Assembly: GCA_008508345.1 (NCBI GenBank)
Contig: QNGE01002377.1
Span: forward strand, 32,008 to 96,007
Length of the DNA stretch: 64,000 nucleotides
Reading direction: 5' to 3'
From: Paragonimus westermani
Taxonomy: Eukaryota > Platyhelminthes > Trematoda > Plagiorchiida > Troglotrematidae
Shown here piece by piece: positions 12,690 to 22,099 of this stretch (within the stretch, counting starts at the first letter, position 1; each line of letters begins with the position of its first letter). The notes beneath the pieces are model-generated. The model was not told where the DNA came from. It did no database searches and was given only the letters and a program-made list of their open reading frames with translations. A program made the translations under genes and the position numbers.

Positions 12690-13149
12690 GCTCCCTATGA
12701 GCCTTCACAGATTAAGGCGTTGTTTGCATAATCAGTGTCTCGAAGTCGAGTGTCTGGGAGCAAATTCACATAAACATATTCACAGTTTGTTAGGGAACAC
12801 CCTAAGAGCTCGTCTCCCACAAAGTGGGATAAGACGGTGGATGTTGGACAACAGTGTCGCACTGATGGTTGGGAACAGTGGTGGTGTTGTTTGTAGCTCG
12901 GGTTGATGGTTTTGGTATTGATATGTTCGCCGAGCTTGGCATTTAGGTTGCAAACGTTTCATCACCAGGCGAGGTGACATCATCAGTGCGTAAGCGTTTC
13001 AGCGTATATTTTGAATGTGAAGATTGATCGATGCCTGCTCTTATATAGGAGAGTCAGTTGACCTACTAGCCTGGATTCTGGTTGGTCGCTTTTTGTCATA
13101 TTTAACCTCTGGTCCGACCCACCATTGGTTGACTTTTTGTCCTATCAGT
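12690..13149 (-). mobile_element. 3' non-coding region of the PLE (pseudo-LTR-like), containing a hammerhead-like motif
   Basis: This region lies directly downstream (minus strand) of the stop codon at 13,150 of the PLE frame. It carries the CTGATGA-hairpin-GAAAC signature described separately. Its left limit is approximate: below about 12,690 I see nothing typical of a PLE. No second copy of this stretch was noticed upstream of the coding region, so the element lacks the second terminal repeat expected of a complete PLE. Confidence 0.5.
12934..12996 (-). ncRNA. Hammerhead-ribozyme-like motif in the PLE 3' region
   Basis: Read on the minus strand, CTGATGA (12,986-12,980) is followed by a hairpin (TCACC/GGTGA arms around TCGCCT) and then GAAAC (12,960-12,956), which runs into a short self-complementary AAACGTTT. 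GCA before CTGATGA can pair with TGC after the core, and GCTT with AAGC further out (12,934-12,996), giving a short stem I. Type I hammerheads with very short stem III are known from PLE pseudo-LTRs. One extra U follows CUGAUGA and stem II closes with G-U, so activity is uncertain. The NUH cleavage site is not unambiguous. Confidence 0.5.
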
Positions 13150-15435
13150 TCAAGTTGCTCTGTTTGGGTTTACCGGTAGTTGGGCTCGATGGCGTCCACG
13201 TCTCCTCAAATCCTTGATTCGCACTGGCTCGTAGATTTTGTCTAGCTCGATGTGTTTGTTTATTGAACCGTTTGATGAATACCAAGCTTCGAGAAATTCC
13301 CTTGCATGTTTGGTATTGGCCTGGGTAAGGATTTCTGCGGTGTTCAAGTTGAAGGTGTGTCCAGTTTCATCCTCGTGGACGGAGATCAGGGAAAGTTGAT
13401 CGTGTCTCTTGATGGCCAGTTCGTGTTCATGTATTCGTGTTGATAATTTCCGTCCGGTTTGGCCGACGTAGTGTTGTCTGCAGTCATTGCATTGGATTTT
13501 GTAGATGACATTTCTTCTGTCAGCGGGTTTGGATTGTTCTTTTGGTTTTGATAGTATCTTTCGTAATGTTGCTGTTGGCTTGTGTGCTAGCGTGATACCA
13601 TGTGTTCTCAGTAGTCTGGCGGTAATTTCTGATACGGTTTTGATGTATGGTAGTGCAATTCGTTTTGTTGGTGGGTCATTGGAGTTGAGCTTTCTGTTTT
13701 TTTGTAGTAGACTCCGTCTGATAAAGTTTCGCGGGTATCCGTTGCGAAAAAATACTCGGTATAGATAGTTTTCTTCTTTTCTCCGGAGCTCTGCGGTGCT
13801 GCAGTGTGTTTCAGCTCGTTTGAACAGGGTTCGAATGCAGCTTCTCTTGTGGCAGACTGGGTGGTTGCTGCGGAAACTAAGGAGTTGGTCTGTGTGTGTT
13901 TCTTTCCGATAAACTGAGGTCTCCAGTGTTCCATCAGGTTTGCGGTTGATTAGTACATCTAGGAACGGTAGTTGATTGTCGGTTTCCGTCTCCATCGTAA
14001 ATTTAATATCGTTGAAAACGTTGTTCAGCAGTCTGTGTGTGTCCTCAATCATTGAGCGTTTGAGGATTACGAATGTATCGTCAACATATCGTACCCAGAG
14101 TTTCGGTTTGATCTTTGGTAGCGCGATGTTCTCTAACCTCTGCATGACAGCCTCTGCGATAAATCCGGATATGGGCGAACCCATTGGAGTTCCTTTAAGT
14201 TGTTGGTAGATTTGGCCATTGAATTTGAAGTACGTCGACAAACATAGCTCCATGAGATTGCATATGCTCTCCGGTTTTAATGATTCATTCGGTCGGGGAT
14301 TTTCTTCTAACAGCTTTCGCAACGTCTCTTTGGCTAGGGTGAGGTCAATGGATGTGAAGAGTGCTGTGACATCGAACGAAATCATTGTTTCGTCTTCTTC
14401 TATCCTCACGTGTTTTAGTTTGTTCAAGAATTGTACAGCATTGCTGATGGAATGTTCTGATCCGTCGACGAGATATCGCAGCCGTTTGAATAGGTCTTTG
14501 GCCAAATTGTAGGTTGGTGTGCCCGGTAGAGATACAATTGGTCGTAGTGGGATACCATCTTTGTGTATTTTTGGTAGTCCGTAGAATTGAGCAGTGGTTG
14601 CATCTTTCGACTGCATTTTCCAACGCTCCTGTTTGCCTATCTCGTGCGAAGCCTCTAGCTGTTTTAGTGTGCTGTTGATTTTGTTGGCCAGTTTTTTGGT
14701 GAGATCAGCATTGAGTAGGCGGTAGGTGGTTGTGTCGTTGAGCAGTTGTTTTGCTTTCTCTACGTAGTCTGCCTTGTCCATGATAACTGTCATCCGTCCC
14801 TTATCGGCTGGCAAAATGATGATGCTATCATCCTTTTTGAGGTTGTTCAAAGCTCGTTGTTCGCGTTGGGTAAGGTTATTAGATGGCCTAATGCGGGTCA
14901 ATACTGGCACGATAGTTTGTCGGATTTGATGTTGTGCCTCTCCCGGCAAGACGTTAGATTTCATTATGTGTTCCAAGTTTGCCAAGTATTCTTTGTTTGG
15001 TGCATCTTTCGTGTTAAAATTGAGTCCTTTTACAAGTACATCTTGCTCGTCGTTGGATAGTGGATGGTTTGATAGGTTTCTGATCCACGTATAGTTGCTG
15101 GGGTTAGTATGCTTCTTCGACAGTCTTGAGAGCTTCTCTTCAAGGGCTATCCTCTTCTTATTCGCGGCTCTTGCTACTCGCTGTCCTATTGCTGCCTCTA
15201 ATTTCTGTAGCTGATGTTTGTCTATTATTTGTTTACAGTCTTCTCTTTTGGCTGTTATGATGTTCTCGTATTTCCGTAACCGGTTGTGGGCATCGGTTAT
15301 TAACATACGTAACATCCGTCTTCCGTTTTGTCTTGCTATTTCCCAAGCTTGTGGATGATTGAGTGGTGGTCTGTAGTTGATACTTGGAGGGAGAATGTTT
15401 TGACGCAGGCATTCATGCAAGAAGAATAGTTCGTG
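13150..15435 (-). mobile_element. Penelope-like element coding region: reverse transcriptase plus GIY-YIG endonuclease
   Basis: Residues ~198-958 of the 958-residue frame (16,026-13,150) form an almost full-length PLE protein. The N-terminal part has basic helices and the HECLRQN..RPPLNHP region. Next come the RT core with ILPADKGRMTVIMD (~404-417), AQFYGLPKIHKDGIPLRPIVS (~479-499), FDVTALFTSI (~551-560) and the catalytic RYVDDTF (YVDD at 14,088-14,077). Then come LPFLDVLI and FRNGYPRNFI. The C-terminal GIY-YIG domain has VIYKIQCNDC, HYVGQTGR and R-x3-HE (~840-869). There are no stops or frameshifts. The element lies in TopBP1 intron 3 in the same orientation as the gene, and the upstream part of the open frame comes from an RTE element. 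Confidence 0.9.
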
Positions 15436-16026
15436 ATTTGGAGCAACTCTACTGGCCCAGAGTTTCTGGAACAGAGCCATTAGTTCTCTAACTAAGACCG
15501 GATCTTCACCTACAAAAAGGACATGAGGGAGTTCGCCTGAGCCGGCAGCCTTGTGATGTTTTGGGAACTTGATCTCGAGGAAGACTTCTGTTTCCCAGGG
15601 TGGAGTAACATCAACAAACCAGCGAGCATGGGCAGAGCCGGAAGGCGTAGTCAATAGTAAGGGTGGCCAGTTGAACTGCTGTTGAAAGTGCTCAACCCAA
15701 CGTTCTAGGCGTCGTTGTAGGTTACGAACAGGCTCACCATTGGCCTCGCAGATTACCTCGTTCACATTTGGCTTCCTCCTGCCAGTTGCTCGGATGAAAT
15801 GGAAAAGCTTCCGAGTGGTCCAGGTAGCAGCAACTTGTTCTATCTCACTAACGCGTTGTGTCCACCAGGCCCTGCAATCCAGATCCGAATAAAAGACGTC
15901 CTTGAAGCCGTCACTACAGTCAGTTGGAGCATAAAAAAGACACAACCAAAAGATTTCTGACAGTTTTGCGTCAAGAACTGACCCTAACGGAACCTGCCAA
16001 GCAGACAGCACAAAGTCTACTGTCAA
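13150..16026 (-). CDS. Chimeric 958-residue open frame: RTE linker/RT start fused in frame to PLE RT-GIY-YIG
   Basis: A single uninterrupted frame joins two unrelated retroelement families. Residues ~1-197 are RTE-like: FYAPTDCSDG from the endonuclease core, the linker TRKLFHFIRATGRRKPN, WVEHFQQQFNWPP, and the first part of an RTE palm ending near FQKLWASRVAPN. From about residue 198 (HELFFLHECLRQ) the protein is PLE through the GIY-YIG end. RTE catalytic RT motifs are missing and PLE ones are complete. The start codon at 16,026 overlaps an upstream frame carrying the endonuclease N-terminus (16,513-15,971) in another phase. It may be an accident of insertion or recombination, or a mobile chimera. 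Confidence 0.8.
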   Translation of the reverse strand: MTVDFVLSAWQVPLGSVLDAKLSEIFWLCLFYAPTDCSDGFKDVFYSDLDCRAWWTQRVSEIEQVAATWTTRKLFHFIRATGRRKPNVNEVICEANGEPVRNLQRRLERWVEHFQQQFNWPPLLLTTPSGSAHARWFVDVTPPWETEVFLEIKFPKHHKAAGSGELPHVLFVGEDPVLVRELMALFQKLWASRVAPNHELFFLHECLRQNILPPSINYRPPLNHPQAWEIARQNGRRMLRMLITDAHNRLRKYENIITAKREDCKQIIDKHQLQKLEAAIGQRVARAANKKRIALEEKLSRLSKKHTNPSNYTWIRNLSNHPLSNDEQDVLVKGLNFNTKDAPNKEYLANLEHIMKSNVLPGEAQHQIRQTIVPVLTRIRPSNNLTQREQRALNNLKKDDSIIILPADKGRMTVIMDKADYVEKAKQLLNDTTTYRLLNADLTKKLANKINSTLKQLEASHEIGKQERWKMQSKDATTAQFYGLPKIHKDGIPLRPIVSLPGTPTYNLAKDLFKRLRYLVDGSEHSISNAVQFLNKLKHVRIEEDETMISFDVTALFTSIDLTLAKETLRKLLEENPRPNESLKPESICNLMELCLSTYFKFNGQIYQQLKGTPMGSPISGFIAEAVMQRLENIALPKIKPKLWVRYVDDTFVILKRSMIEDTHRLLNNVFNDIKFTMETETDNQLPFLDVLINRKPDGTLETSVYRKETHTDQLLSFRSNHPVCHKRSCIRTLFKRAETHCSTAELRRKEENYLYRVFFRNGYPRNFIRRSLLQKNRKLNSNDPPTKRIALPYIKTVSEITARLLRTHGITLAHKPTATLRKILSKPKEQSKPADRRNVIYKIQCNDCRQHYVGQTGRKLSTRIHEHELAIKRHDQLSLISVHEDETGHTFNLNTAEILTQANTKHAREFLEAWYSSNGSINKHIELDKIYEPVRIKDLRRRGRHRAQLPVNPNRAT

Positions 16027-16924
16027 CGGGAATCCAACCTATCAATGCGGCAGCGGCCGTCGGGCTGAGGACCATACCTACTCCAACCTGACCAGTAACG
16101 GCGGCCGGGGAGTCACCTGAAGTGTATAACCAGTATCGGGTAGAAAGTGTGAGTGTTGCCAGTTCCATGCGTTGACTGCTGTCGTGGATTCTAGTCTCCG
16201 AGATAAAACAAACATCGATATGTTGCGAGTCTAACGTTCGTGCGAAAGCAGCCTGTTGACCTATCTGTTTTAGGGTACGAACGTTAAAGGTACCTATATT
16301 AGTTTGCGTTCTAGGTCGAACCACAGGACAATGGAGGTCTGGGCCCGAGTGGCGAGAGCTGGGACTTATCGGCACAGTGTTACTATAATTAATTATGTCT
16401 GTTGTGGGACCTGCAGAGAAATTATCAGAACTGGGGTTCGGGAGGGGTCTGAGAACTAATTTTGATAGGACAGTGGGGGAGAGGTCAGCAGTAGCATGTT
16501 TTCGCCTATCCACCCAGCTATATGTAACAGATAGGGCGACCCGGTTTATACTGCGAGACGGCCGATGCAGTATGGAAGTGTTTACGTTGTGAGGATTAGT
16601 GGTTGTGTGTGGGCCGAGATACTGCCTGGACGCTCACACCTGGGCAGGAGAACGATTAGGGTTCTCAACTAAAGACTTTGGCTCAAAAGCCTGCACGGCA
16701 AGGCAGAGGGTGGGTGGCGGTTTATCAGAAATGGTACGTTTTTTGGGAAGAGATGCCAACCATCTACCAACCCCCAACCTGGAGAACCAGGAGACTGTGG
16801 TTCATCAGATTTCTACCTGTTGGCCTGCCTGGTATGAATACCTCTGTCCAGTTTAGCCCAAAAGGTCATCGAGATGCGCAAGCCGTCACATCACGTACAG
16901 GTCCGGTCTCACCGTGACGGGCAC
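15436..16924 (-). mobile_element. RTE-like non-LTR element, 5' leader and partial AP endonuclease (copy 2, 3'-truncated)
   Basis: The minus-strand frame from 16,513 begins MDRRKHATAD and carries an exonuclease-endonuclease-phosphatase N-terminus: IGTFNVRTLKQIGQQAAFA, then FISETRIHDSS with the metal-binding Glu, and RLCAVCLAG. A frameshift near 15,975-16,000 moves the coding sequence into the frame that continues FYAPTDC. The C-terminal half of the endonuclease is deleted: DVFYSDL jumps to the linker DCRAWWTQRV. The 5' leader (16,514-16,924) matches positions 1-430. Non-LTR copies are usually 5'-truncated. This one keeps its 5' end and loses its 3' end exactly where the PLE starts. Confidence 0.8.
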
Positions 16925-17645
16925 TAAATGAGATGTTATCCTAGACGTAAATTGTCGTAACTTACACCGGTCCATCAGTCAGTTGGCATCAGATCGACCG
17001 CTCTTCAACAGCACAGAAGCATGGTTAGAACACTACGCCATCACTGTCGTCTCTCGCAACCCGCTATAGGTAGAAAGGGCGCTGAAGGACCCGAATTAAT
17101 CCTCACCAACAACACTCTCAGTCGTTCTACGATGACTGCGAGGTAGCTCATCACACTCACATTCTCGTTTATCGACCATCTAGATGCGTTTCCATTCAGT
17201 AACAGACTGTATTAAACAAAATGATTGGTCATGTTTGATAGCCACATTGGTCGGTCAACAGATCACTGTCAAAAAAAGGAACCTTACGAATTTGTCGATT
17301 ATCATCGACTGAGTGCCCTGACTACAAGAGCTTTTTCCGCTTTCACGTATTGATAATAACAGAGATCGTATCGGAAATTAGAGGATTTTCAACTCCCGAC
17401 CTTGCCTTGTCTATCCAGGAGACTGCGTAAAAACGGTACACTTTGTTCCTTCTGGCCTGTACTAGTTCGAACAAATGTCCTTAGACCTGGTCAAAGCTCC
17501 AACCATTTCCTAACGTCTCGCATATTGTTCTACGTGAAATCGTGTCTAACTCTTATCTTGTTTACTCGGTTTACACTGTTGTATAAGGGGCAATGGTTGA
17601 AAAACGCAATAAACGATTACGGCTCCTTTTCGGTTATTATAAGTA
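16925..17645. other. No gene recognised (intron 3)
   Basis: This lies between the 5' end of the RTE copy and a Ty3/gypsy remnant. Frames are short and I see no motif or obvious repeat. Confidence 0.4.
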
Positions 17646-17659
17646 GGACTCAGGCCCTG

Positions 17660-18375
17660 TCTTGACAAATGCAAGTTTTTGCAGGAGAAAATAAAACTCC
17701 TCGGTCACGTACTGCCAGAGAAACAAGTACATATGGATTCAAATGAAACAAATCAAGTACTGAACTGGCCGATACCTAGCGGTTCTTATGAAGCGTGGAT
17801 CATATTATGGGAAATTTGTGGAAGGCGTTGTCATCTTGTCCGCATCCCTTCATCGGTTAACATGACCTATTGAATGCACCCACAAATCACAGTCAGAAAA
17901 ATATCAGCCTACATTGACTATGTGAACTCGGACAAATGGAATATCTTCCCCAGTGCCTGCTGGCGTACCGCTATACAATTTGTGACGCACCAGGATATTC
18001 CCGGTTGCCTTTCAGCCTTGAAGCGAGCTTGCTTTGCTTGCAGAAGCTCAGCTTTCCATGGTACTAACACAGACGGCCGGTTCGAACAGCTACATTTCAA
18101 ATCTACACCAACGATTGGTTATCACAAAGCGGATTACGGCAACGAACACACGGTCTGCTCAACGACACGAAGCATACCACAACCGACGTAATTTTCGTCC
18201 AGCGTACCGGGTTGGCCAACACATTTGGCTTTGTCAATCTCTACCAAGTGGCGTGGCAAAGTTGCATCCTCCTTTGTAACTTCCTTATGTTATTGTGTAC
18301 CAGTCATCCGCTATATTTGTGTTACGAGGCCTGGTTGGCGTTTTGATAGTTCGTTACGACCAGCTTAAGTGAACA
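17660..18375 (+). mobile_element. Ty3/gypsy pol remnant: RT thumb joined to integrase C-terminus
   Basis: The frame at 17,679-17,873 reads EKIKLLGHVLPEKQVHMDS..VLNWPIPS, the region following the RT palm in Ty3/gypsy Pol (KxxYLGHxVS..WPxP). From about 17,930 another frame gives EYLPQCLLAYR, the end of the integrase core. Further on come HEAYHNRRNFRPAYRVGQHIWL and VAKLHPPL, the conserved integrase C-terminal segment before the GPY/F-like region. The RNase H and most of the integrase between these parts are missing, so this is an internally deleted, frameshifted relic. It is antisense to the surrounding TopBP1 intron. Confidence 0.75.
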
Positions 18376-18379
18376 TGGT

Positions 18380-19755
18380 CTTCGGTTGACTAATCTGGTT
18401 TCCAGTTTGTCGTCCCCAGCATCCCGGATGCAAGCAACACGATAGAGGTGTCAGAGGAGGGTGGCACAGCCTGAGCAGTTCGGGACACTTGTGGTGTCGT
18501 TGGTCTGTGTAGCGCTTTGTTTGTCCTCATACTCTGTAAAACTTCTTGTTTTCTTACTCCGTGGGTTATGCACAGAAACAGATAATTCGAGGAAGAAAAT
18601 TGGTTTCAAACACGACAGGGTTGACTGTATGTGCGTGATTCTTTGAACACACTATACACTTTAATTTTACTTACAAGATGGTAGGCGCTTTGTGGATAAA
18701 ACAATTGCAAACTTGGGCAACGCTAGCGAAGTAGCCTCCGGTAGAGAGTTCAGTGCAGTGACTCGAGAATGACCAAAACAAGTAATAAAGCAAGAACACT
18801 AATGCGAGTGTGCCATGTGATAGCACATGCCATACCTTTTACGAACCGAAAACGTTCGATAGTATGTATCTGTAAACATAGACCTATGTTCGTTAACTCT
18901 CGACAGAGACAGTTTTCCGTCAGTTGCCGAGACCACCAGGGGCACGATGAAATAAGGGTCTGTAATATCCCCAGAAAACTCAACTACGAAGGAGAATGAT
19001 GTAGCGTCTTCAGAAGACTGTGGTGATTATGGGACCTACTTGGGAGGTAATGGTAGGGCATTGTCACGTTTGCCCAGCAGTTTGCTGGGGATTAGCTGTG
19101 TGGACACAGTGGGAGCAGATGTGCCATAGCAAGTCCCAGTATGGACAGGCTCGGAATTTCGGACAACACAACAAACACTGGCCGAACATCTTCCAAAAAT
19201 GGGGTAGGTCCTTGGGCGTAATGTCCGAGCCAGCTATCCCTCCTGGTCATGAATTAGTTTTGAAAGGGTGTGGGAAGACATTGTTGCTCGTGCTAACTGA
19301 GAGTCAGTGCTGTGGATGCGAAGTCCATAACGGTTACTGAATCATGACTGAAACTAGTGATGGGTAATGATAACTTCTGCCACCCACCCACCCCGGATAC
19401 TGTATAAACAGGAAGGATAGGCAGAATGGAAGAACCGGAGAGGACCTTCCTTCCGATGAATCAGTATCATGAAAGGCGATCACAGAAGGTAGTTGTAATG
19501 CCCAACCTGCAAGTGGGCGTTTGTTTTGCGGAAGTGTAGAAGACAAGTGTTAGAGGCATGCTTCTATAGAAGTTAAGTGGTGACAGAGTTCGCGGAAGAG
19601 GAGTTTTTGGACGCATTAAATGACCAGGCCAAACCGATCTCATGAAGTTCTTTTTCTTGGATATTTTAATGCGACGGGAACTAAATGAATAAAAGAGCAT
19701 CCATTAGAAGGCTAATTTAGTGAATTTCTTCCCATACGCTTCCCATACGCTAAAA
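18380..19755. other. No gene recognised (intron 3)
   Basis: A 106-codon plus-strand frame at 19,020-19,340 (MVIMGPTWEV..) resembles nothing I recognise. Other frames are short. The stretch lies between a gypsy remnant and a CR1/Jockey remnant. Confidence 0.35.
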
Positions 19756-19764
19756 ATTAGGTTC

Positions 19765-20430
19765 AGCTTGGGCAAACAGGTGCTGTGTTGGATTTTGTAA
19801 TAACCAAAGATAAAAATGAAGTTGGCAGCCTTGAGGTTGAACTTCCTACTAGCCGAAGTGATCACGGTGTCATTAGGCTGACACTAGCGATTGTCAACGT
19901 TAATCCCCCCAGATAAGTGGTGGTGGGTCTATAAGAGAGTTAACATCGGCATGATGATCGAGGAAGCGGAATGGAAAGTGTAGCCAGAGCATAAGAGAGA
20001 CGTTATAGGAATAATTCGGGTCGAGCTGAAAAGTAATCTGCCAGATTTGGCTAACGAATTTGCCCTCAGTTTGGAAGATTACCCGAGGCGGGAGATTACT
20101 GCGATTGAAGCACAGAGCATGCAGGACTCGGAACCTAAAGCGTAAAGCCCAGGGAAAATTCGGACGCATGGGCGAACATAGGCGCTGTCTAAAGCAAAAA
20201 CAAGCACAGCGCGGAGCCAGCCAGGCTCAATGGAAGTGTCGACCAGTGTACAAGGAGGACTCGGCTACGCTGGACAAGCAAAACATGAATGCTTACCACC
20301 ATTATGCTCAATCTAAAGCCCCTATCTAAGCGGTTGTTAGGTATCTGTAGTGAGCAAAGGGAATGCGCCTAGCAGTGAAGAGGAGGTTCAAGTGGCTCTT
20401 TAGTATTTGGGTAACGCTATGCCATAAATA
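19765..20430 (+). mobile_element. CR1/Jockey-like non-LTR remnant: endonuclease C-terminus and linker
   Basis: Around 19,780-19,900 the plus strand reads VLDFVITKDKNEVGSL..TSRSDHGVI, the typical endonuclease ending (LDLVLTN..GxSDH) of CR1/Jockey-type elements. Downstream frames give basic linker sequence and a YHHYAQSKAPIKR segment like the F/YxxYxxSK motif just before the RT. Several stops and frameshifts interrupt it and no RT follows. It lies in TopBP1 intron 3 near its 5' end, antisense to the gene. Confidence 0.65.
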
Positions 20431-20958
20431 CCCTGGTAGACGTTGGACGGCCGCAAACCACCTTTTCGCCAGAAGCCAATAACATATAATTAGGTAATGC
20501 ATGCCCTTCCAAATTACCTGCTCTTTATAGATATCCACTTGTACACAGACCACAAGCTAGCTACTAAAGACGTCAGGGTGCAAAAGTCGGTACCCCTGAG
20601 AAGAATATGTGAATCGTGAATTTAAAAGTCTCACGATACACCGCGAAAGTTCTAGTCCATAAGTGAGACATTCCTGAAGCCAGTCGATGTATAAATCAGC
20701 TGAATAAAATCGATGAAGCTGAATAATGTGGTTCCTTCCTTTGATCTGCTTGGTGACGGTGACTTGATCATGCGAACTCATTAACCTAGACCATTTGTTT
20801 TAATTACTATGGGCGTGACATATTCGTAAGATCGTCTGGTAGAGTACGAGCAACGCCAAACGCCGTACGTTCATGCAGCGCAACAAGCAACTACCATAGG
20901 TGGAAACCTCACAAAAGCACGCATGGAGAAAGGTGAGTTGAAGCTAGTGATGACTCAC

Positions 20959-21376
20959 CAATACGAGGAAATTTACGGGATGGTTGACAAGAATCTGTAG
21001 GAGTCTCCAGAGCTTGTGGGGGCATCGGTACGGGTGAGAGATAATCGTTTTCTGGAAGCCGACGGGAAGTTTCCAAACAGGCAGTTAGCCACTTAGGACA
21101 GACGACAAACTTTCCATCATTTTTTGCGGTTAAAACATCGGCATACAAGTTTCGTTGATTGATTGAGAGGTCCGAGGGTGTGGTCGGTCGCTTATTTGGA
21201 CTTTTCTGGCCAAGATCATATTCGGCAATCAAGTGAGTGCAAACCTGAAGTTCGGTGCGAGAAATATGGATTACGTTAGTTTTCAACTCGTCTACGCGCA
21301 TACGGATACTTGGGGTTCCAACACCTAATTTGTTGAGTAGACCACGGAATACGTCATAAACTGAGCCCCTCAGAAT
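20959..21376 (-). CDS. TOPBP1: TopBP1-like exon 3 (second half of the sixth BRCT)
   Basis: The exon opens after TTTTATAG at 21,377 in phase 0, matching the exon 2 donor. It encodes about 139 residues starting ILRGSVYDVF. The BRCT-like part is CTHLIAEYDLG .. DGKFVVCPKWLTACLETSRRL .. ENDYLSP, which follows the family pattern of a THLI strand, a short helix and a W-x3-C helix. It aligns with the second half of TopBP1 BRCT6, with a longer insert before the THLI strand than in vertebrates. It ends at a good donor (ATTG/GTGAGT) in phase 1. The open frame continues beyond the donor to 20,909, but that tail looks intronic. Confidence 0.75.
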
Positions 21377-21965
21377 CTATAAAATTTCACAAAATAGGAA
21401 TGGAGAGAAAACAATATACTGGTCGAAGTTTTCAACCTGAGTTGAAACACCAACAAGCCGATGGAAGTTATTTACACACAACTTGCTACCGGAGTAGAAA
21501 TTTTTTTCTGCAATCGTGAAGAACACTGTCTGAGTTTCATTACTTAAAGAGTATGGCGAAGGATGATCAACACATATTAGTTAGCTAAAGTTACGAGATG
21601 CAAAGGGTAGGCGATTTCCCTAGATTCCACTGTAGTGACTTTGTTCTAGGCAAGTTTTACATAACGTGTGATCCAAGGGATAAACTGAGCTATGATAGTT
21701 CCTAGTTCCAACCTTGTCAAGAACGATTGTCAAATAAATTCAAACAGGAACGAAACGGTTTTTAGAGAGAGGTGAAATAAATAGCAATCACTGTGAGGTT
21801 ACCAATAACACGCAAGGCAGTCCCATAGGCTGAGCATTTAGAAAAGCACAGAATTATGGACGAACTTGATAAAACGTACAGCCACGCTTAATCCTTAGTG
21901 GGGGCATTGCGCGTAAACAGCGGTTATAAAAAAAAGAGAACAAAGCATCACAACTGATGTCTTAC
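21377..21965 (-). other. TopBP1 intron 2 (589 bp)
   Basis: Bounded by CAG/GTAAGA on the exon 2 side and TATAG on the exon 3 side. I searched it for a missing THFIYQG-like BRCT strand and did not find one. No other feature was seen. Confidence 0.65.
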
Positions 21966-22099
21966 CTGGGGATCATATATCCATTTAAAGTCGCCACCCA
22001 ACTGTCTGGCCACGCCGTTTAATTCAACTTGACGAGAGCTCAAATGCTTTGCGACACAGATAACCACGTTTTTCAACGGTAAGACCTCGGGTTCCTCAT
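21966..22099 (-). CDS. TOPBP1: TopBP1-like exon 2 (first half of the sixth BRCT)
   Basis: The sequence PLKNVVICVAKHLSSRQ..ELNGVARQLGGDFKW is very close in pattern to the start of TopBP1 BRCT6 in animals (VVICVSKKLS..ELNGIAASLGAxYxW). The exon follows CCTGTAG, enters with two bases that complete a GAT (Asp) codon with the last base of exon 1, and ends at CCCAG/GTAAGA in phase 0. It is 134 nt long. The exact phase fit on both sides and the family match make this one of the best-supported small exons in the window. Confidence 0.85.

Noticed and set aside
12697..12983. Short open frames on both strands next to the PLE
   Set aside because: They overlap the PLE 3' non-coding region and the hammerhead-like motif, so they are unlikely to be coding.
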